The position numbers and the translations under genes are program-made. From the NCBI RefSeq assembly GCF_030643825.1, contig NZ_CP101717.1:3121673-3185672 (forward strand): a stretch of DNA of 64,000 nt, read 5' to 3'. The notes below the pieces were generated by a model. That model did not search any database. It was given only the letters and a program-made list of their open reading frames with translations, and was not told where the DNA came from. This document shows, piece by piece, positions 52,460 through 62,700 of the stretch (position 1 is its first letter; each line of letters opens with the position of its first letter). The stretch is from Salinispirillum sp. LH 10-3-1. Lineage in GTDB: Bacteria; Pseudomonadota; Gammaproteobacteria; Pseudomonadales; Natronospirillaceae.

Positions 52460-54295
52460 ATGGCTAATGCCGACGATCTCGCCGACAGCATACAATTTCT
52501 GCATCATCGTCCGCCTTTCGATCAGCTGGACGAAGAGAGCCTGCTGCAACTCTGCCAGCAACTCTTGATTCACTATCAGCCGCACCAATCTGGACGCGCG
52601 ATTTCCGCTGACCAGCACCTGAACATCATTCGGTCGGGCGCCATCGAATTGCGCAATCGCCATGGCGTATTGGTCGACCGCTTGCACGAGGGCGACCTGT
52701 TCGGCATCAGCAGCGCGCTGGATCAAAACACCCAAGGCCTGACCATACACACCCTAGAAGACTGCTTGTTGTATCGCATTCCTAGGACCACCTTTGACCA
52801 GCTGATGCAGCAGCACAGCGTGTTGTCCGATTTCTTTCGTCAGCTCGCCGATCGACGCCAGAACTTAGGCCCCTTGGACGGCACTACCACACACCCTTTG
52901 CTGCAAAAAGTGGATGACTGGATGTCACAACGCCTGATCACGGCGCTGCCCAGCATAAGCGTTCAAGCGGGGGCTACCTTGATGACAGACGCTCGGGTAT
53001 CGAGCCTGTTGATTGTGGAAGACAACCAACTGCGTGGCATAGTGACTGACCGAGATTTACGCTCGCGCGTATTGGTGCCGGGCTTGGCGGTTGATCGTCC
53101 CCTATCGGAAGTGATGACCCAAACACCGACCACGATATCCAGTGGGGCAACTCTGCTTGATGCCCAGTGGCTTATGAGCGAGCGCCAGTTACACCATTTA
53201 CCGGTGCTTAAAGCCAGCAAGCCTGTAGGTATGCTGACCGCCACCGACCTGATGCACGCCCAGGAAGACTCGCCACTGTTTTTTATTCAACGCTTAAGCC
53301 GCGAACATACCCTGGAAGGTTTGCAGCGACAGATGGCCGGTTGCCAACAATGGCTCGACCGCATTCGCCAACAAGACAATGCCTTACCATTGCTAGGACA
53401 ACTCTATACCACAGTGATGGATGGTCTGACTCGACGCCTGTTGCAACTGGGTGAGAAAAAGTTGGGGCCATCGCCAATGCCTTACGGGTGGCTGGCATTC
53501 GGTTCACAAGCGCGCCGCGAGATGACGCTGGAATCTGATCAGGATAATGGTTTGATCCTAGCGAACGAACCGGATGATGAAGCACAGCGTTATTTTGCTG
53601 ACCTAGCGGAGTGGGTATGTGACGGACTGAATGCGTGCGGGCTACGCCACTGTCCTGGAGACGTCATGGCCAAGAACCCGAAATGGCGACTCAGCAGCCA
53701 ACAATGGGTTAAACAGTTTGATCAATGGATCAACACACCGACGCAAGACGCGCTCCTGTTCAGTACCATCTTTTTCGATTGGCGTCTGATTGCAGGGCCG
53801 AATCAATTGCAAAATGGCCTGCGTGAACGCATGCAACAGATCAAACCCAACAGCCAGTTTCTGGCCATGATGACGCGGTCAGCCTTGCGCCAATCACCAC
53901 CGCTAGGCTTTTTCCGCAGTGTGCTCTTGACCCATTCCGGCGAGCACAAAAACAAGCTCGACCTCAAGCACGAAGGGATCGCGCTGATCAACGATCTTGC
54001 ACGCTTACATGCGCTGGCCATTCATACCGACGCTCAGAATACATTAGACCGCTTGATGTCCGCAGAACATCATCAGTCGTTGTCCAGCGGGCTGGCGCAA
54101 GACTTACGCCTCGCCTGGACTCTGCTGGCGCGCTTGCGCCAACGCGTTGGTAATACCGGTGATCACAGTGGTCACTGGTTAAACCCAGCGCAGCTCAGTC
54201 CCAATGAAAAACAGCAGCTTAAGGCCGCGTTCCGTACGATCAAGGACGCGCAAGCAGCTGCACTACAGACCTTTGCCGGAGGCTATGCATCATGA
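52460..54295 (+). CDS. cNMP-binding/CBS/DUF294 nucleotidyltransferase-like protein
   Basis: A 611-aa cytoplasmic signalling protein. Domains in order: a cyclic-nucleotide-binding fold (about 20-125), a CBS pair (about 152-270), a DUF294 nucleotidyltransferase domain (about 300-430) with GSQARREMTLESDQDNGL, whose Asp360 and Asp362 form the catalytic DxD, and a substrate-binding-like C-terminal domain (about 440-600). The transferase is related to GlnD-type uridylyltransferases, so it may nucleotidylate a protein in response to nucleotide ligands; its target is unknown. It overlaps the exonuclease gene in an ATGA junction. This pair next to DUF4212/symporter genes is a recurring neighbourhood in proteobacteria, as I recall it. 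Confidence 0.85.
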   Translation: MANADDLADSIQFLHHRPPFDQLDEESLLQLCQQLLIHYQPHQSGRAISADQHLNIIRSGAIELRNRHGVLVDRLHEGDLFGISSALDQNTQGLTIHTLEDCLLYRIPRTTFDQLMQQHSVLSDFFRQLADRRQNLGPLDGTTTHPLLQKVDDWMSQRLITALPSISVQAGATLMTDARVSSLLIVEDNQLRGIVTDRDLRSRVLVPGLAVDRPLSEVMTQTPTTISSGATLLDAQWLMSERQLHHLPVLKASKPVGMLTATDLMHAQEDSPLFFIQRLSREHTLEGLQRQMAGCQQWLDRIRQQDNALPLLGQLYTTVMDGLTRRLLQLGEKKLGPSPMPYGWLAFGSQARREMTLESDQDNGLILANEPDDEAQRYFADLAEWVCDGLNACGLRHCPGDVMAKNPKWRLSSQQWVKQFDQWINTPTQDALLFSTIFFDWRLIAGPNQLQNGLRERMQQIKPNSQFLAMMTRSALRQSPPLGFFRSVLLTHSGEHKNKLDLKHEGIALINDLARLHALAIHTDAQNTLDRLMSAEHHQSLSSGLAQDLRLAWTLLARLRQRVGNTGDHSGHWLNPAQLSPNEKQQLKAAFRTIKDAQAAALQTFAGGYAS

Positions 54296-54921
54296 GCCAC
54301 AGCAGGCCCCTATTGTACGATCGAGCGTTGTTAGCCATCGACCTTGAGATGTCGGGATTAAACCCGAAAACCGACCGCATCCTCAGTCTCGGCTGCGTGC
54401 CCATTACGCAAGACGGTATACCACTGGGCCAAGCTCAGCACTGGCTGTTTCGCTGTCCTGAAAGTGTTGCCCAAAGTGCCACCATTCACCACCTGCGTGA
54501 CTGCGATTTGCACAACGGCGGGGCAGACCCTGAACAGGTTTTACCGGAATTGTTACAACGACTGAAGGGACATGTACTGGTGACGCACGGCGGTGATATC
54601 GATGCGGATTTTTTGAATCAAGCGCATTTGCGCTATTGGGGCCAGCGCTGGCGGCCGACGCGCATGGACACGCAGGATTTCGCCCGACGCCGCTTAGGTT
54701 CTGAACACTTGCCGACGGCCAACAATCTGTCGTTACGTCACTGTCGGCAGCATTATCATTTACCGGCGTGGCGAGCGCACCATGCGTTGAGTGATGCCAT
54801 TGCCACCGCCGAGCTGTTTCAGGCCCAATTGCAGGATGCCTTTCCTGAACAAGACAACCCGCAGTGGCGTTCGGTACACAAAAGCTTCAGCAACCTTTGG
54901 ATGCGCTTAGGCATTCGCTGA
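54292..54921 (+). CDS. DnaQ-like 3'-5' exonuclease
   Basis: A 209-aa DEDDh exonuclease of the DNA polymerase III epsilon family. ExoI is AIDLEMSG with Asp17 and Glu19; ExoII includes THGGDIDADFL; ExoIII is HHALSDAIATAELF with His163 and Asp168. All catalytic residues are present. It is shorter than true DnaQ and lacks a clear polymerase-binding tail, so it is an accessory exonuclease rather than the proofreading subunit. Translational coupling to the nucleotidyltransferase suggests a common function, which is not known. Confidence 0.85.
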   Translation: MSHSRPLLYDRALLAIDLEMSGLNPKTDRILSLGCVPITQDGIPLGQAQHWLFRCPESVAQSATIHHLRDCDLHNGGADPEQVLPELLQRLKGHVLVTHGGDIDADFLNQAHLRYWGQRWRPTRMDTQDFARRRLGSEHLPTANNLSLRHCRQHYHLPAWRAHHALSDAIATAELFQAQLQDAFPEQDNPQWRSVHKSFSNLWMRLGIR

Positions 54922-54933
54922 CACCCGTGGTAC

Positions 54934-55560
54934 TTACAAGGCGTAATTCAAGCTCACGCCGGCGCTGACTGTTGAGAGGTCTAACGCGACTTCACCTTGC
55001 ACACCCCAGAGCAATCGGCTTTGCCCTTGTATGTACTCCAGGTTCACGGCATTGGTGTAGGTTTCATTCCCCCACATATAGCGCCGCAGGCTAACACCAG
55101 CTTCAGCCCAAGGCCCTATCAATAGGTGATGCAAACCAATTTCCGCCCAGCGGTAACCCACTTCCGTTTCTGCACCAACCAACGGCAGATCATCCGACAA
55201 CAGGGTGCCACCATAAGCACGCCCCGCCAAGGACAACGCCATATCACCCGAACCAATACCAAAGACGGCACGTGCGCCATAAGAGTAATAATTCTCCACC
55301 AGCGTATGCTCGTCGCTGCCCGACACGGTATAGAAATCACGGCGCTGGCCGGCGCTGCCTTCCAGCACGAACATATCGGTCAAACTGAATTGGAGATCGA
55401 CCCCAACAATAAAGCCTTCACCAACAATGTCATCGCTCGGTGTGGAATAAATGCCCGCCGCACTCAACTTGGCCCGATTAAAGGTCACACTTTCCGCCGC
55501 CACAGGGGCCGCTACCACACAAACCAATGCACCGATTATTAGATTCCTTGCTCGTATCAC
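54934..55560 (-). CDS. Predicted outer-membrane beta-barrel protein (GTG start)
   Basis: A 208-aa protein with a signal peptide (about 1-22, ending in APVAAE). The mature part alternates hydrophobic and polar residues in strands rich in Tyr, Gly and Ser (GEGFIVGVDLQFSLTDMFVLEG, of which SLTDMFVLEGSAGQRRDFY is visible), as in small barrels of the YfaZ/OmpW kind. I cannot name the family. GTG at 55560 has an AGGAAGG sequence upstream and directly precedes the basic end of the signal peptide; another GTG lies seven codons earlier. It is transcribed toward the exonuclease and lies divergent to the MATE gene. Confidence 0.6.
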   Translation of the reverse strand: MIRARNLIIGALVCVVAAPVAAESVTFNRAKLSAAGIYSTPSDDIVGEGFIVGVDLQFSLTDMFVLEGSAGQRRDFYTVSGSDEHTLVENYYSYGARAVFGIGSGDMALSLAGRAYGGTLLSDDLPLVGAETEVGYRWAEIGLHHLLIGPWAEAGVSLRRYMWGNETYTNAVNLEYIQGQSRLLWGVQGEVALDLSTVSAGVSLNYAL

Positions 55561-55691
55561 CCTGCAGCCCTTCCTCGTCACTGTCGATTAATCAGCTAAT
55601 GATGCCACGACTGCTTGCGTCTGACTATCGGGATGATGTTGCTTCATTTCCAACAGGCCCAGAAATCCACCGTGGAACCAACCTGTCCAGT

Positions 55692-55721
55692 CAGACAGAC
55701 GACAACTAAGGCTGGCATAAT
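55692..55721 (+). promoter_or_regulatory. Possible promoter of the MATE gene
   Basis: CAGACA (55692-55697) and CATAAT (55716-55721) are spaced by 18 nt, 26 nt before the TTG start. Confidence 0.4.
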
Positions 55722-55735
55722 ACTGCGTTGCGAAT

Positions 55736-55740
55736 AGGAG
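55736..55740 (+). promoter_or_regulatory. Ribosome binding site fixing the MATE TTG start
   Basis: AGGAG ends seven bases before TTG at 55748. The first in-frame ATG (55772) has no comparable site. Confidence 0.7.
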
Positions 55741-55747
55741 AAGTCGT

Positions 55748-57175
55748 TTGTCCTTGCTCACCATCAGTCCTATGCGGCGGCGCCTCTTTACTCTGGCCTG
55801 GCCAATCATTCTGCAAATCTATTTGTTTCAGATGACCGGGGTCATCGACAACCTCATGGTGGGTCAGTTTGGCGAAGAAACCATAGCTGCACTGGGCAAT
55901 TGCTTGCAATTAAACTTCTTTATTCTGCTGACTTATGCAGCCTTGACTCAGGGTGGTGCCGTTATCACTGCCCAATACCGCGGTGCGCGTAAGCTGGAAG
56001 CCTTGCGAGAAACCATAGCGACTCTGCTGTGCGCTGGAGTGGGGGTCGGCTTGGCTATCGCGGCCCTCTATGTGTTCGCCGGTGAATGGCTGCTGAGCCT
56101 GCTGACCACCGACCTGTTCCGCCCGGTAGAAGAACGCTCCAACTTACCCGGGCTGGGTTATCAATATCTGAGTGTCATCGGCTTCGGCATCATCTTTGTT
56201 GCGCCGGGGCAAATCGCCATGCACGTACTGCAAGCGCTTGGCGACACCAAAACGCCCATGCGCTTGGCGCTGTATGGCAATGGTCTGAATGTGATTGGCA
56301 ACTATTTGCTGTTGTTCGGCGGGGCCATTCCCGGCATAACCGACCCATTGTTTACGCCCATGGGCCTGCGCGGCGTAGCGATTTCCACCTGTGTTGCTTG
56401 GGCTTTCCAAACACTGTTGATGGTCAACGCTCTGTTGCGTCATCCACTGGTGAATATGCGCTGGCGTGACTTGCAAGCCATGGCTTGGCAACGCCTGCTG
56501 CGCATTCTAAGAATTGGTTATCCATTGTCGCTGGATGGTTTTCTGTGGCAAGGATCGTCGTTTCTGTATGCCATGATGTTTAACCGCGTGGGCGCTGAAG
56601 CTTATGCAGCCTTCCTCGTCGCACTACTGATTCGCAGCTTGTCACTGGCACCGGGGGCGGGCTATCAGCAGGCCATCGGGATTTCCGTGGGTCAAGCCGT
56701 TGGTGGGGATCACTATCAACGCGCGCGTGGTTATGTACGCGTTGGCATTACTTCTTGCCTGGTCGTTTTACCCGTGCTGGGATTAGTGTTATGGCTTGCC
56801 GCACCACTGTATCTGACCCTCTATGAAATCAGCGATACAACGCGCCAACAGATTCTCATCATGGTTGGGCTAGGCGTGCTCTACAGTTGGGCCACAGCAT
56901 TAACCATTACTATTCCAGGCGTGTTGCGGGCGGGCGGCGACACGAAGGCGCCAATGGTTATTACCACTATTGGGTTTGCCTGTGTCGGTGTGCCCATTGC
57001 CTATTTTACCGGGATACACTTGGGCTATGGCATCTGGGGTGTATTTGCAGGTTTTGTCGCCGACGAGATCGCCAAGGCACTGATCATGGTGTTTTATTTG
57101 CGCCGTGAAACCTGGTTGCGCAATTTGACGCGCGACAATTCTGCACCAGAGAAGCCAAAGGCAGCGTCTAAATGA
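55748..57175 (+). CDS. MATE-family efflux transporter (TTG start)
   Basis: A 475-aa inner-membrane exporter with about twelve helices in two homologous halves, driven by Na+ or H+. The first half begins RRRLFTLAWPIILQIYLFQMTG-like (visible: LAWPIILQIYLFQMTGVIDN) and contains LMVGQFGEETIAALG, the NorM-type signature. The substrate cannot be predicted; drugs or cationic metabolites are usual. TTG is chosen because AGGAG lies seven bases upstream. It converges on a GGDEF gene with a 14-nt gap and no terminator hairpin. Confidence 0.9.
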   Translation: MSLLTISPMRRRLFTLAWPIILQIYLFQMTGVIDNLMVGQFGEETIAALGNCLQLNFFILLTYAALTQGGAVITAQYRGARKLEALRETIATLLCAGVGVGLAIAALYVFAGEWLLSLLTTDLFRPVEERSNLPGLGYQYLSVIGFGIIFVAPGQIAMHVLQALGDTKTPMRLALYGNGLNVIGNYLLLFGGAIPGITDPLFTPMGLRGVAISTCVAWAFQTLLMVNALLRHPLVNMRWRDLQAMAWQRLLRILRIGYPLSLDGFLWQGSSFLYAMMFNRVGAEAYAAFLVALLIRSLSLAPGAGYQQAIGISVGQAVGGDHYQRARGYVRVGITSCLVVLPVLGLVLWLAAPLYLTLYEISDTTRQQILIMVGLGVLYSWATALTITIPGVLRAGGDTKAPMVITTIGFACVGVPIAYFTGIHLGYGIWGVFAGFVADEIAKALIMVFYLRRETWLRNLTRDNSAPEKPKAASK

Positions 57176-57189
57176 ATAGGCTGTGAGGG

Positions 57190-58329
57190 CTATCCAAGGG
57201 TGACAACCTCGGAAGTACCCGGCAAGTATTTAGCAACACGCGCCATATTTCGGCCTTGTTCTTTGGCCTCATAGAGCAGGGCATCGGCTTGGCTCATCAT
57301 GCCATGTCGCCAACCGGACTCAGGCTGCTCAACGACACTTGCCCCCACGCTGACCGTCAACAGACCTTCTTTCGGATGGACAATATTGCAGTTCTCCACA
57401 CCTAGGCGCAGATGCTCTGCAAGCTCCTGCAGTTGCGCTTCACTCTCGCGTAAAAAAACACAAACAAACTCTTCTCCGCCAAAACGCATCACCAAATCAG
57501 CGGGATGATAGCGCGCCCGCATCAAAGATTGGGCAACCGCAACCAACGCCGCATCGCCTTCTAGGTGCCCCAGCTGATCGTTAAATGATTTAAAGTGGTC
57601 AATATCAATGATAAAAAGACCAACCGCCATACGGTCACGATGAGCACGCTCGCAGATATCACTAAAAGCGTCGCGGAACCCATGCCGATTGAGCGTGCCA
57701 GTCAACTGATCAGTGTGTGCCATTTTCTCCAACAGCATGACCCGGCGGTACAGACGCAATTGGCTTTGTTCCAAGGACCAGCTGATGGTTGCGACGACTA
57801 CATTGGTCAGTAGTAAGAAGGTAATCTGATAACCGACATCCGTTATTTGATCGTTATCTAGAATTAACAATAGGTACAGCACAGAAAGTAGAAGACTGAG
57901 CGCTATCTTTTCGCGAAACCTGATCGCTAAAAAGGCATGTAAATATAACAAGACCAACAACAAGCCATTAATAGGCGAGCTCCAGCCCAACTTAAAGCCT
58001 TGGGACACCATGACGGTATACCCTACTACCGTAGCCAGCAGCACTGCTACACCCAATCGGTGCAGACGCTGCACCCAATAGGTACGAAAGCTCAGCAGCA
58101 CCGTCAATAGCAGAAGCAATATCAACAGCAAGCGAGCGCCAGCAATGATCAGTAATGGTGTCGTAGGTTCAGGCCAGCCTATCCAGTCCCAAACCAACAA
58201 CCAAAGCATCACCCCTGCGCCAGACAGACTCAACAAGCGCGCCTGCCAAATATGACGCCGAGATGTTTGTTGGCGGTAGTCTCGCCACTCGTCAGCAGAC
58301 AGATTCTGATTGTTTCGTTCGTTGTACAC
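57190..58329 (-). CDS. Membrane diguanylate cyclase, paralog 1 (GTG start)
   Basis: A 379-aa protein with about six helices in residues 29-190 and a C-terminal GGDEF domain. The active loop is GGEEF (284-288), with DIDHFKSFND and NRHGFRDAF also conserved, so it should be catalytic. The inhibitory position five residues before the loop reads HPAD, not RxxD, so product inhibition by that site is lost. There is no ATG before the first helix; GTG at 58329 with GAGAG upstream is the likely start. It is 80 nt downstream of a paralog with the same layout, and both share GGEEFVCVFLR, pointing to tandem duplication. Confidence 0.87.
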   Translation of the reverse strand: MYNERNNQNLSADEWRDYRQQTSRRHIWQARLLSLSGAGVMLWLLVWDWIGWPEPTTPLLIIAGARLLLILLLLLTVLLSFRTYWVQRLHRLGVAVLLATVVGYTVMVSQGFKLGWSSPINGLLLVLLYLHAFLAIRFREKIALSLLLSVLYLLLILDNDQITDVGYQITFLLLTNVVVATISWSLEQSQLRLYRRVMLLEKMAHTDQLTGTLNRHGFRDAFSDICERAHRDRMAVGLFIIDIDHFKSFNDQLGHLEGDAALVAVAQSLMRARYHPADLVMRFGGEEFVCVFLRESEAQLQELAEHLRLGVENCNIVHPKEGLLTVSVGASVVEQPESGWRHGMMSQADALLYEAKEQGRNMARVAKYLPGTSEVVTLG

Positions 58330-58409
58330 TACTGACCACTCTCGCCCTTACCTGACATATACTATGGCACAGCAATCACGAGTCGGCGAAATAACAGCAT
58401 ATCTAAATG

Positions 58410-59528
58410 CTAATCTTCGGATTGCGCTATAAAAACTCTGTCTCGTCCATCCGACTTGGCCTTGTAAAGTGCGCGATCAGCCAATGTCATGAGTGAGCGA
58501 CGATCCAGCGCTTTAGGGTTACCCTGCAAGCATGCACCAATACTGATGGTCAGAAACGGTCCCGTTTTGGAAGCCGGATGAGGAATCTTGCATGCCCGCA
58601 CATTGTCGACCAAACCCTGACAAAGAACCTGTAATTCGGTTAAGTCTTGGCGTAGAAAGACGCAAACGAATTCTTCGCCACCAAAGCGTACCACTAGGTC
58701 GCTGTCATGGCGTTGAGCCGCGCGCAATACATGGGCGACCTCGGTCAAGGCTTCATCACCTGCCAAATGACCTAGGCTGTCGTTATAGGCTTTGAAATCA
58801 TCGATATCAGCGATCAACACCCCCATCGACAATCCAGAGCGCGCGGCAGCATTTTGGACCTGTTCAAACAGATCCATAAAAGAATGACGGTTGAGCGCCC
58901 CGGTAAGCTTGTCTGTTAGCGCCAGTTCTTCCAGCACCATGCGCCGTTTGAACGCGTCACGCAGACTGCTCTCCAGCGACATACTCAACGCCGCCACGGC
59001 GATATTGATGAACACTACGATCAGTACTATCTGCAAGCCCCAGCGTGCATCAGACAGGTAGAGCACAATCAGAAAGGCAGTCGACATAACGCTGGACAGC
59101 ACCACTTTACGCCGCGTAGTCATGTTGGGGAAAGCATGCAGATAGAAGACCAGCAGCAGCAGTTCTTCCGTAGCTCGGCGCCAGCCCAGCGCGAAGCCGG
59201 TGTAACAGATCAGCACAAAGGCTACCACCACCAGCATATTTGCCCAAAATACGGTAGAACCGAGCAGCAGCGCACCACCAGGCCGCCAAGTCATAAAAAC
59301 GATGGTGCCCATACCAACTTGCATGGCTGCCCAAGCGATCAGCAACAGCGCGCTTTGCCAGGAACCGTCCAGCACCGACGGCACCTCCAGACCCGCAAAC
59401 GCTAGGCCGATGACAAAGGCCGCCGTGCTGATTAACCGAATTTGCCGAACATTGCGTACCGACAATTCTTGCTGAAAGCGCAACTCGTCCTGCGGCGACA
59501 GGGCGGCGGAAATCGTGTGCTCAATCAT
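58410..59528 (-). CDS. Membrane diguanylate cyclase, paralog 2
   Basis: A 372-aa protein with about six N-terminal helices and a GGDEF domain with GGEEF at 283-287. The inhibitory-site position reads HDSD, again without the Arg. The start is uncertain: the frame opens at a TTG 14 codons earlier and has another ATG at 59561, but ATG at 59528 makes the N-terminus align with the paralog (nine residues before the shared LS...Q...R segment). It lies downstream of putA on the same strand, 187 nt away. Confidence 0.85.
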   Translation of the reverse strand: MIEHTISAALSPQDELRFQQELSVRNVRQIRLISTAAFVIGLAFAGLEVPSVLDGSWQSALLLIAWAAMQVGMGTIVFMTWRPGGALLLGSTVFWANMLVVVAFVLICYTGFALGWRRATEELLLLVFYLHAFPNMTTRRKVVLSSVMSTAFLIVLYLSDARWGLQIVLIVVFINIAVAALSMSLESSLRDAFKRRMVLEELALTDKLTGALNRHSFMDLFEQVQNAAARSGLSMGVLIADIDDFKAYNDSLGHLAGDEALTEVAHVLRAAQRHDSDLVVRFGGEEFVCVFLRQDLTELQVLCQGLVDNVRACKIPHPASKTGPFLTISIGACLQGNPKALDRRSLMTLADRALYKAKSDGRDRVFIAQSED

Positions 59529-59687
59529 TGAAATACTGCACACACGATTGAGCGCATGCATCCATTGCAAGCCTTACCATCTTGACGCCCTCTATACCTG
59601 TTCTGCTGCAACCATGATGCAACTCGTGACATCGAGAATCAAGACTTATGCCGCCTTTCACGCGGAGGGGCGGCGAACCGAACCCTA

Positions 59688-59704
59688 GCAGCGGATTACG
59701 CTGC
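59688..59704. repeat. Short hairpin after putA
   Basis: GCAGCG and CGCTGC pair around GATTA, 12 nt beyond the putA stop. No T-run follows on the minus strand, so it is at most a weak terminator. Confidence 0.3.
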
Positions 59705-59715
59705 GCTCTTTAGCC

Positions 59716-62700
59716 CTAAGCGTCACCGGTCAGTGACAACAGCGTCGCGTTGCCACCAACCGCAGTCGTGTTGATGGTGCGCGTACGTTCGGTCACAAAG
59801 CGCAGCACGTAGTTCGGTCCACCAGCTTTCGGGCCTGTACCGGACAAACCACGCCCACCGAATGGCTGCACCCCAACCACCGCGCCGATCTGATTGCGGT
59901 TGATGTAGCAGTTGCCCACACGTACCCGCTTTTCGATGTAAGCGGCAGTGGCTTCATTGCGCGTGTGCACGCCTAGCGTAAGACCATAGCCCGTCGCATT
60001 AATGGCATCGAGTACCTGATCAAGTTCCTTAGCTTTGTAGCGCAGCACATGCAGCACCGGCCCAAATTGTTCGCGGCCGAGTTCAGCCATACTCCCGATC
60101 GACAATACCGTTGGCGGAACAAAATACCCACTGGCGCAGGCTTCCGACAGTGTGACCTGATGTATCAGCTTGCCCGCACCGGCTTGCTCAGTAACATAGG
60201 ACATTAAGCCATCGCGTGCTTTTTGGTCGATCACCGGCCCCACGTCAGTGGAAAAGTCAGCCGGATCCCCCACGCTCAACTCGTCCATCGCGCCCTTAAT
60301 CAGCGTGATCACACGATCACCGATGTCATCCTGCACACAGAGCACGCGTAATGCTGAGCAACGTTGCCCTGCCGACGCAAAAGCCGATTGAATGACGTCC
60401 GTCACGACCTGCTCGGGCAATGCCGTGGAATCCACCACCATGGCGTTTTGCCCACCGGTTTCCGCTATGAAGGTCGCTATCGGTCCATCACGCTCGGCCA
60501 GTTGACGATTGATCAAGCGTGCCGTTTCCGTCGAGCCGGTGAAGGCAACGCCAGATATGCGAGCATCCGGTATTAATGCCCCACCGACCACCTTGCCTTC
60601 ACCCGGCAAGAGTTGCAGCGCATCGCCGGGCGCACCCGCGGCATGAAAGAGTTCGACCGCACGCGCCGCGATCAGAGACGTGGTTTCAGCGGGTTTCGCC
60701 AACACCGTATTGCCCGCCACTAGGGCCGCACTGATTTGGCCGAGGAAAATGGCCAATGGAAAGTTCCACGGGCTGATGCACAGGAAGACGCCACGACCTT
60801 CGTAATAAAGCTCGTTGCTCTCGCCGGTCGGCCCCGGTAGTCGAATGGCATCACTGAAATGGTGCCGGGCTTCGCGGGCGTAGAAGCGACAGAAATCAAC
60901 CGCTTCACGCACTTCATCGATACCGTCTTGCAAGGTCTTACCCGCTTCGCGTGTACAGAGTGCTATCAACTCACCTTCATGGTCTTCCATCAAATCCGCC
61001 ATGCGCTCCAAGACCGCCGCGCGCTGACTGACTGGTGTTTGATACCACTGAGTAAAGGCCGCATCAGCCGTATCGAGCGCCTGCTTGCATTGCTCATCGG
61101 TAGCGAAATCCACCTTACCTACGGTGGCACTGTGGTCGTAAGGGCTTACGACGGTGTGCGTCGAACCGGATGGCGTAGGCGCGCCAGCCAGCAACGGCAT
61201 GGCACGCCACTGAGTGTCGTTAAAGGCGGTGATCTTCATCATCAGTGCGCTCCGTTCTGCTTCTATCATCAAGTTGTGTCCGCGTGAATTGCGTCGATCG
61301 GTACCAAAGATATCTTGCGGCAAGTTAATCAAGGTATTGCTGTGGCGGTCGCGTGAGGCCACTAAGGCCACCGGTGACGCCACCAGTTCCGACACCGGCG
61401 TGCGGGCATCTACCAAACGGTGCACAAAGGAGGAGTTTGCGCCATTTTCCAAAAGACGACGGACCAGGTAGGGCAGCAAGTCTTTGTGTGCACCGACTGG
61501 AGCGTAAATACGGACGGTACGTTCATTGTTCTTCAACAAGGTGTCGTACAGCGCGTCACCCATGCCATGTAAGCGCTGGAACTCAAATGACTTGCCAGTT
61601 CCCAGCGTCTGGATGGTCGCTACAGTCTGCGCATTGTGCGTGGCGAACTGGGGAAAGATATGCCCCTGAGCGTGTTCGCTCAGTAAATAACGCGCGCAGG
61701 CAACATAGGCCATATCGGTATTTTCTTTGCGTGTGTAGACCGGATAACCCGACAGGCCCAATTGCTGGCAGTGTTTGATTTCACTGTCCCAATAGGCGCC
61801 CTTCACCAAGCGCACCGGGATAAGGTCGCCCTGCTGGCGAGACAGATGCGCCAGGTAACCTAGAACCGGTAAGGCACGCTTCGAGTAAGCCTGGACCACC
61901 AAGCCAAAATTACCAAAGCCCAGCGTACTGGGATGCTGGTACACTCGCTCGAACAAGGCTAACGACAGCTCCAGACGATCGGCTTCTTCCGCGTCGATGG
62001 TGATGCCAATATTGTTCGGCCGTGCCACCTCGACCAATGACAGAACGCGGTCAACCAGCTCAGTCAGTACCCGCTCACGCTGTATCTCTTCATAGCGCGG
62101 GTGCAGCGCCGATAACTTAATCGAGATGGTCGGCAAGGGCAGTCCTTCAGGCCAGTTCTTGCTGAACGCAGCCAAGGCTTCGATCGCCTGCCGGTAGGAT
62201 GCCAAGTAATACTCAGCGTCCGTATTGGTTAGCGCCGCTTCACCCAACATATCGTAGGAATAGGTGTACCCCTTAGCACGATATGACTTACCGTTTTTCA
62301 GTGCCTCCTTGATACTTTGCCCGAGCACAAACTGCTTGCCCATTATCCGCATCGCTTGATGCATGGCTTGGCGAATCACCGGCTCACCGGCACGGTTGAT
62401 CAGTTTTTCCAGCAAATTCGCCGGCGAACGTTCACGACTGTCGAGCTGCACCACCTTGCCGGTCAGCATCAGCCCCCAGGTCGAGGCGTTGACCAACAAC
62501 GAATCTGACTTGCCAAGGTGCTCTCGCCAGTTGGCGGGTGATAGCTTATCGCGGATCAGGTCATCGGCGGTGTCGGCATCGGGAATGCGCATCAAGGCTT
62601 CGGCCAAGCACATCAAGATGACGCCTTCTTCGTTATCCAGACTGTATTCTTGCAGTAGCTTGTCCACGGCATGTGCGACATCCGATTCTTTGCGCACTTG

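Noticed and set aside
59650-59674. GCCGCC...GGCGGC hairpin after putA
   Set aside because: It has a 13-nt loop and no T-run, and lies some 40 nt after the stop. It is not convincing as a terminator.
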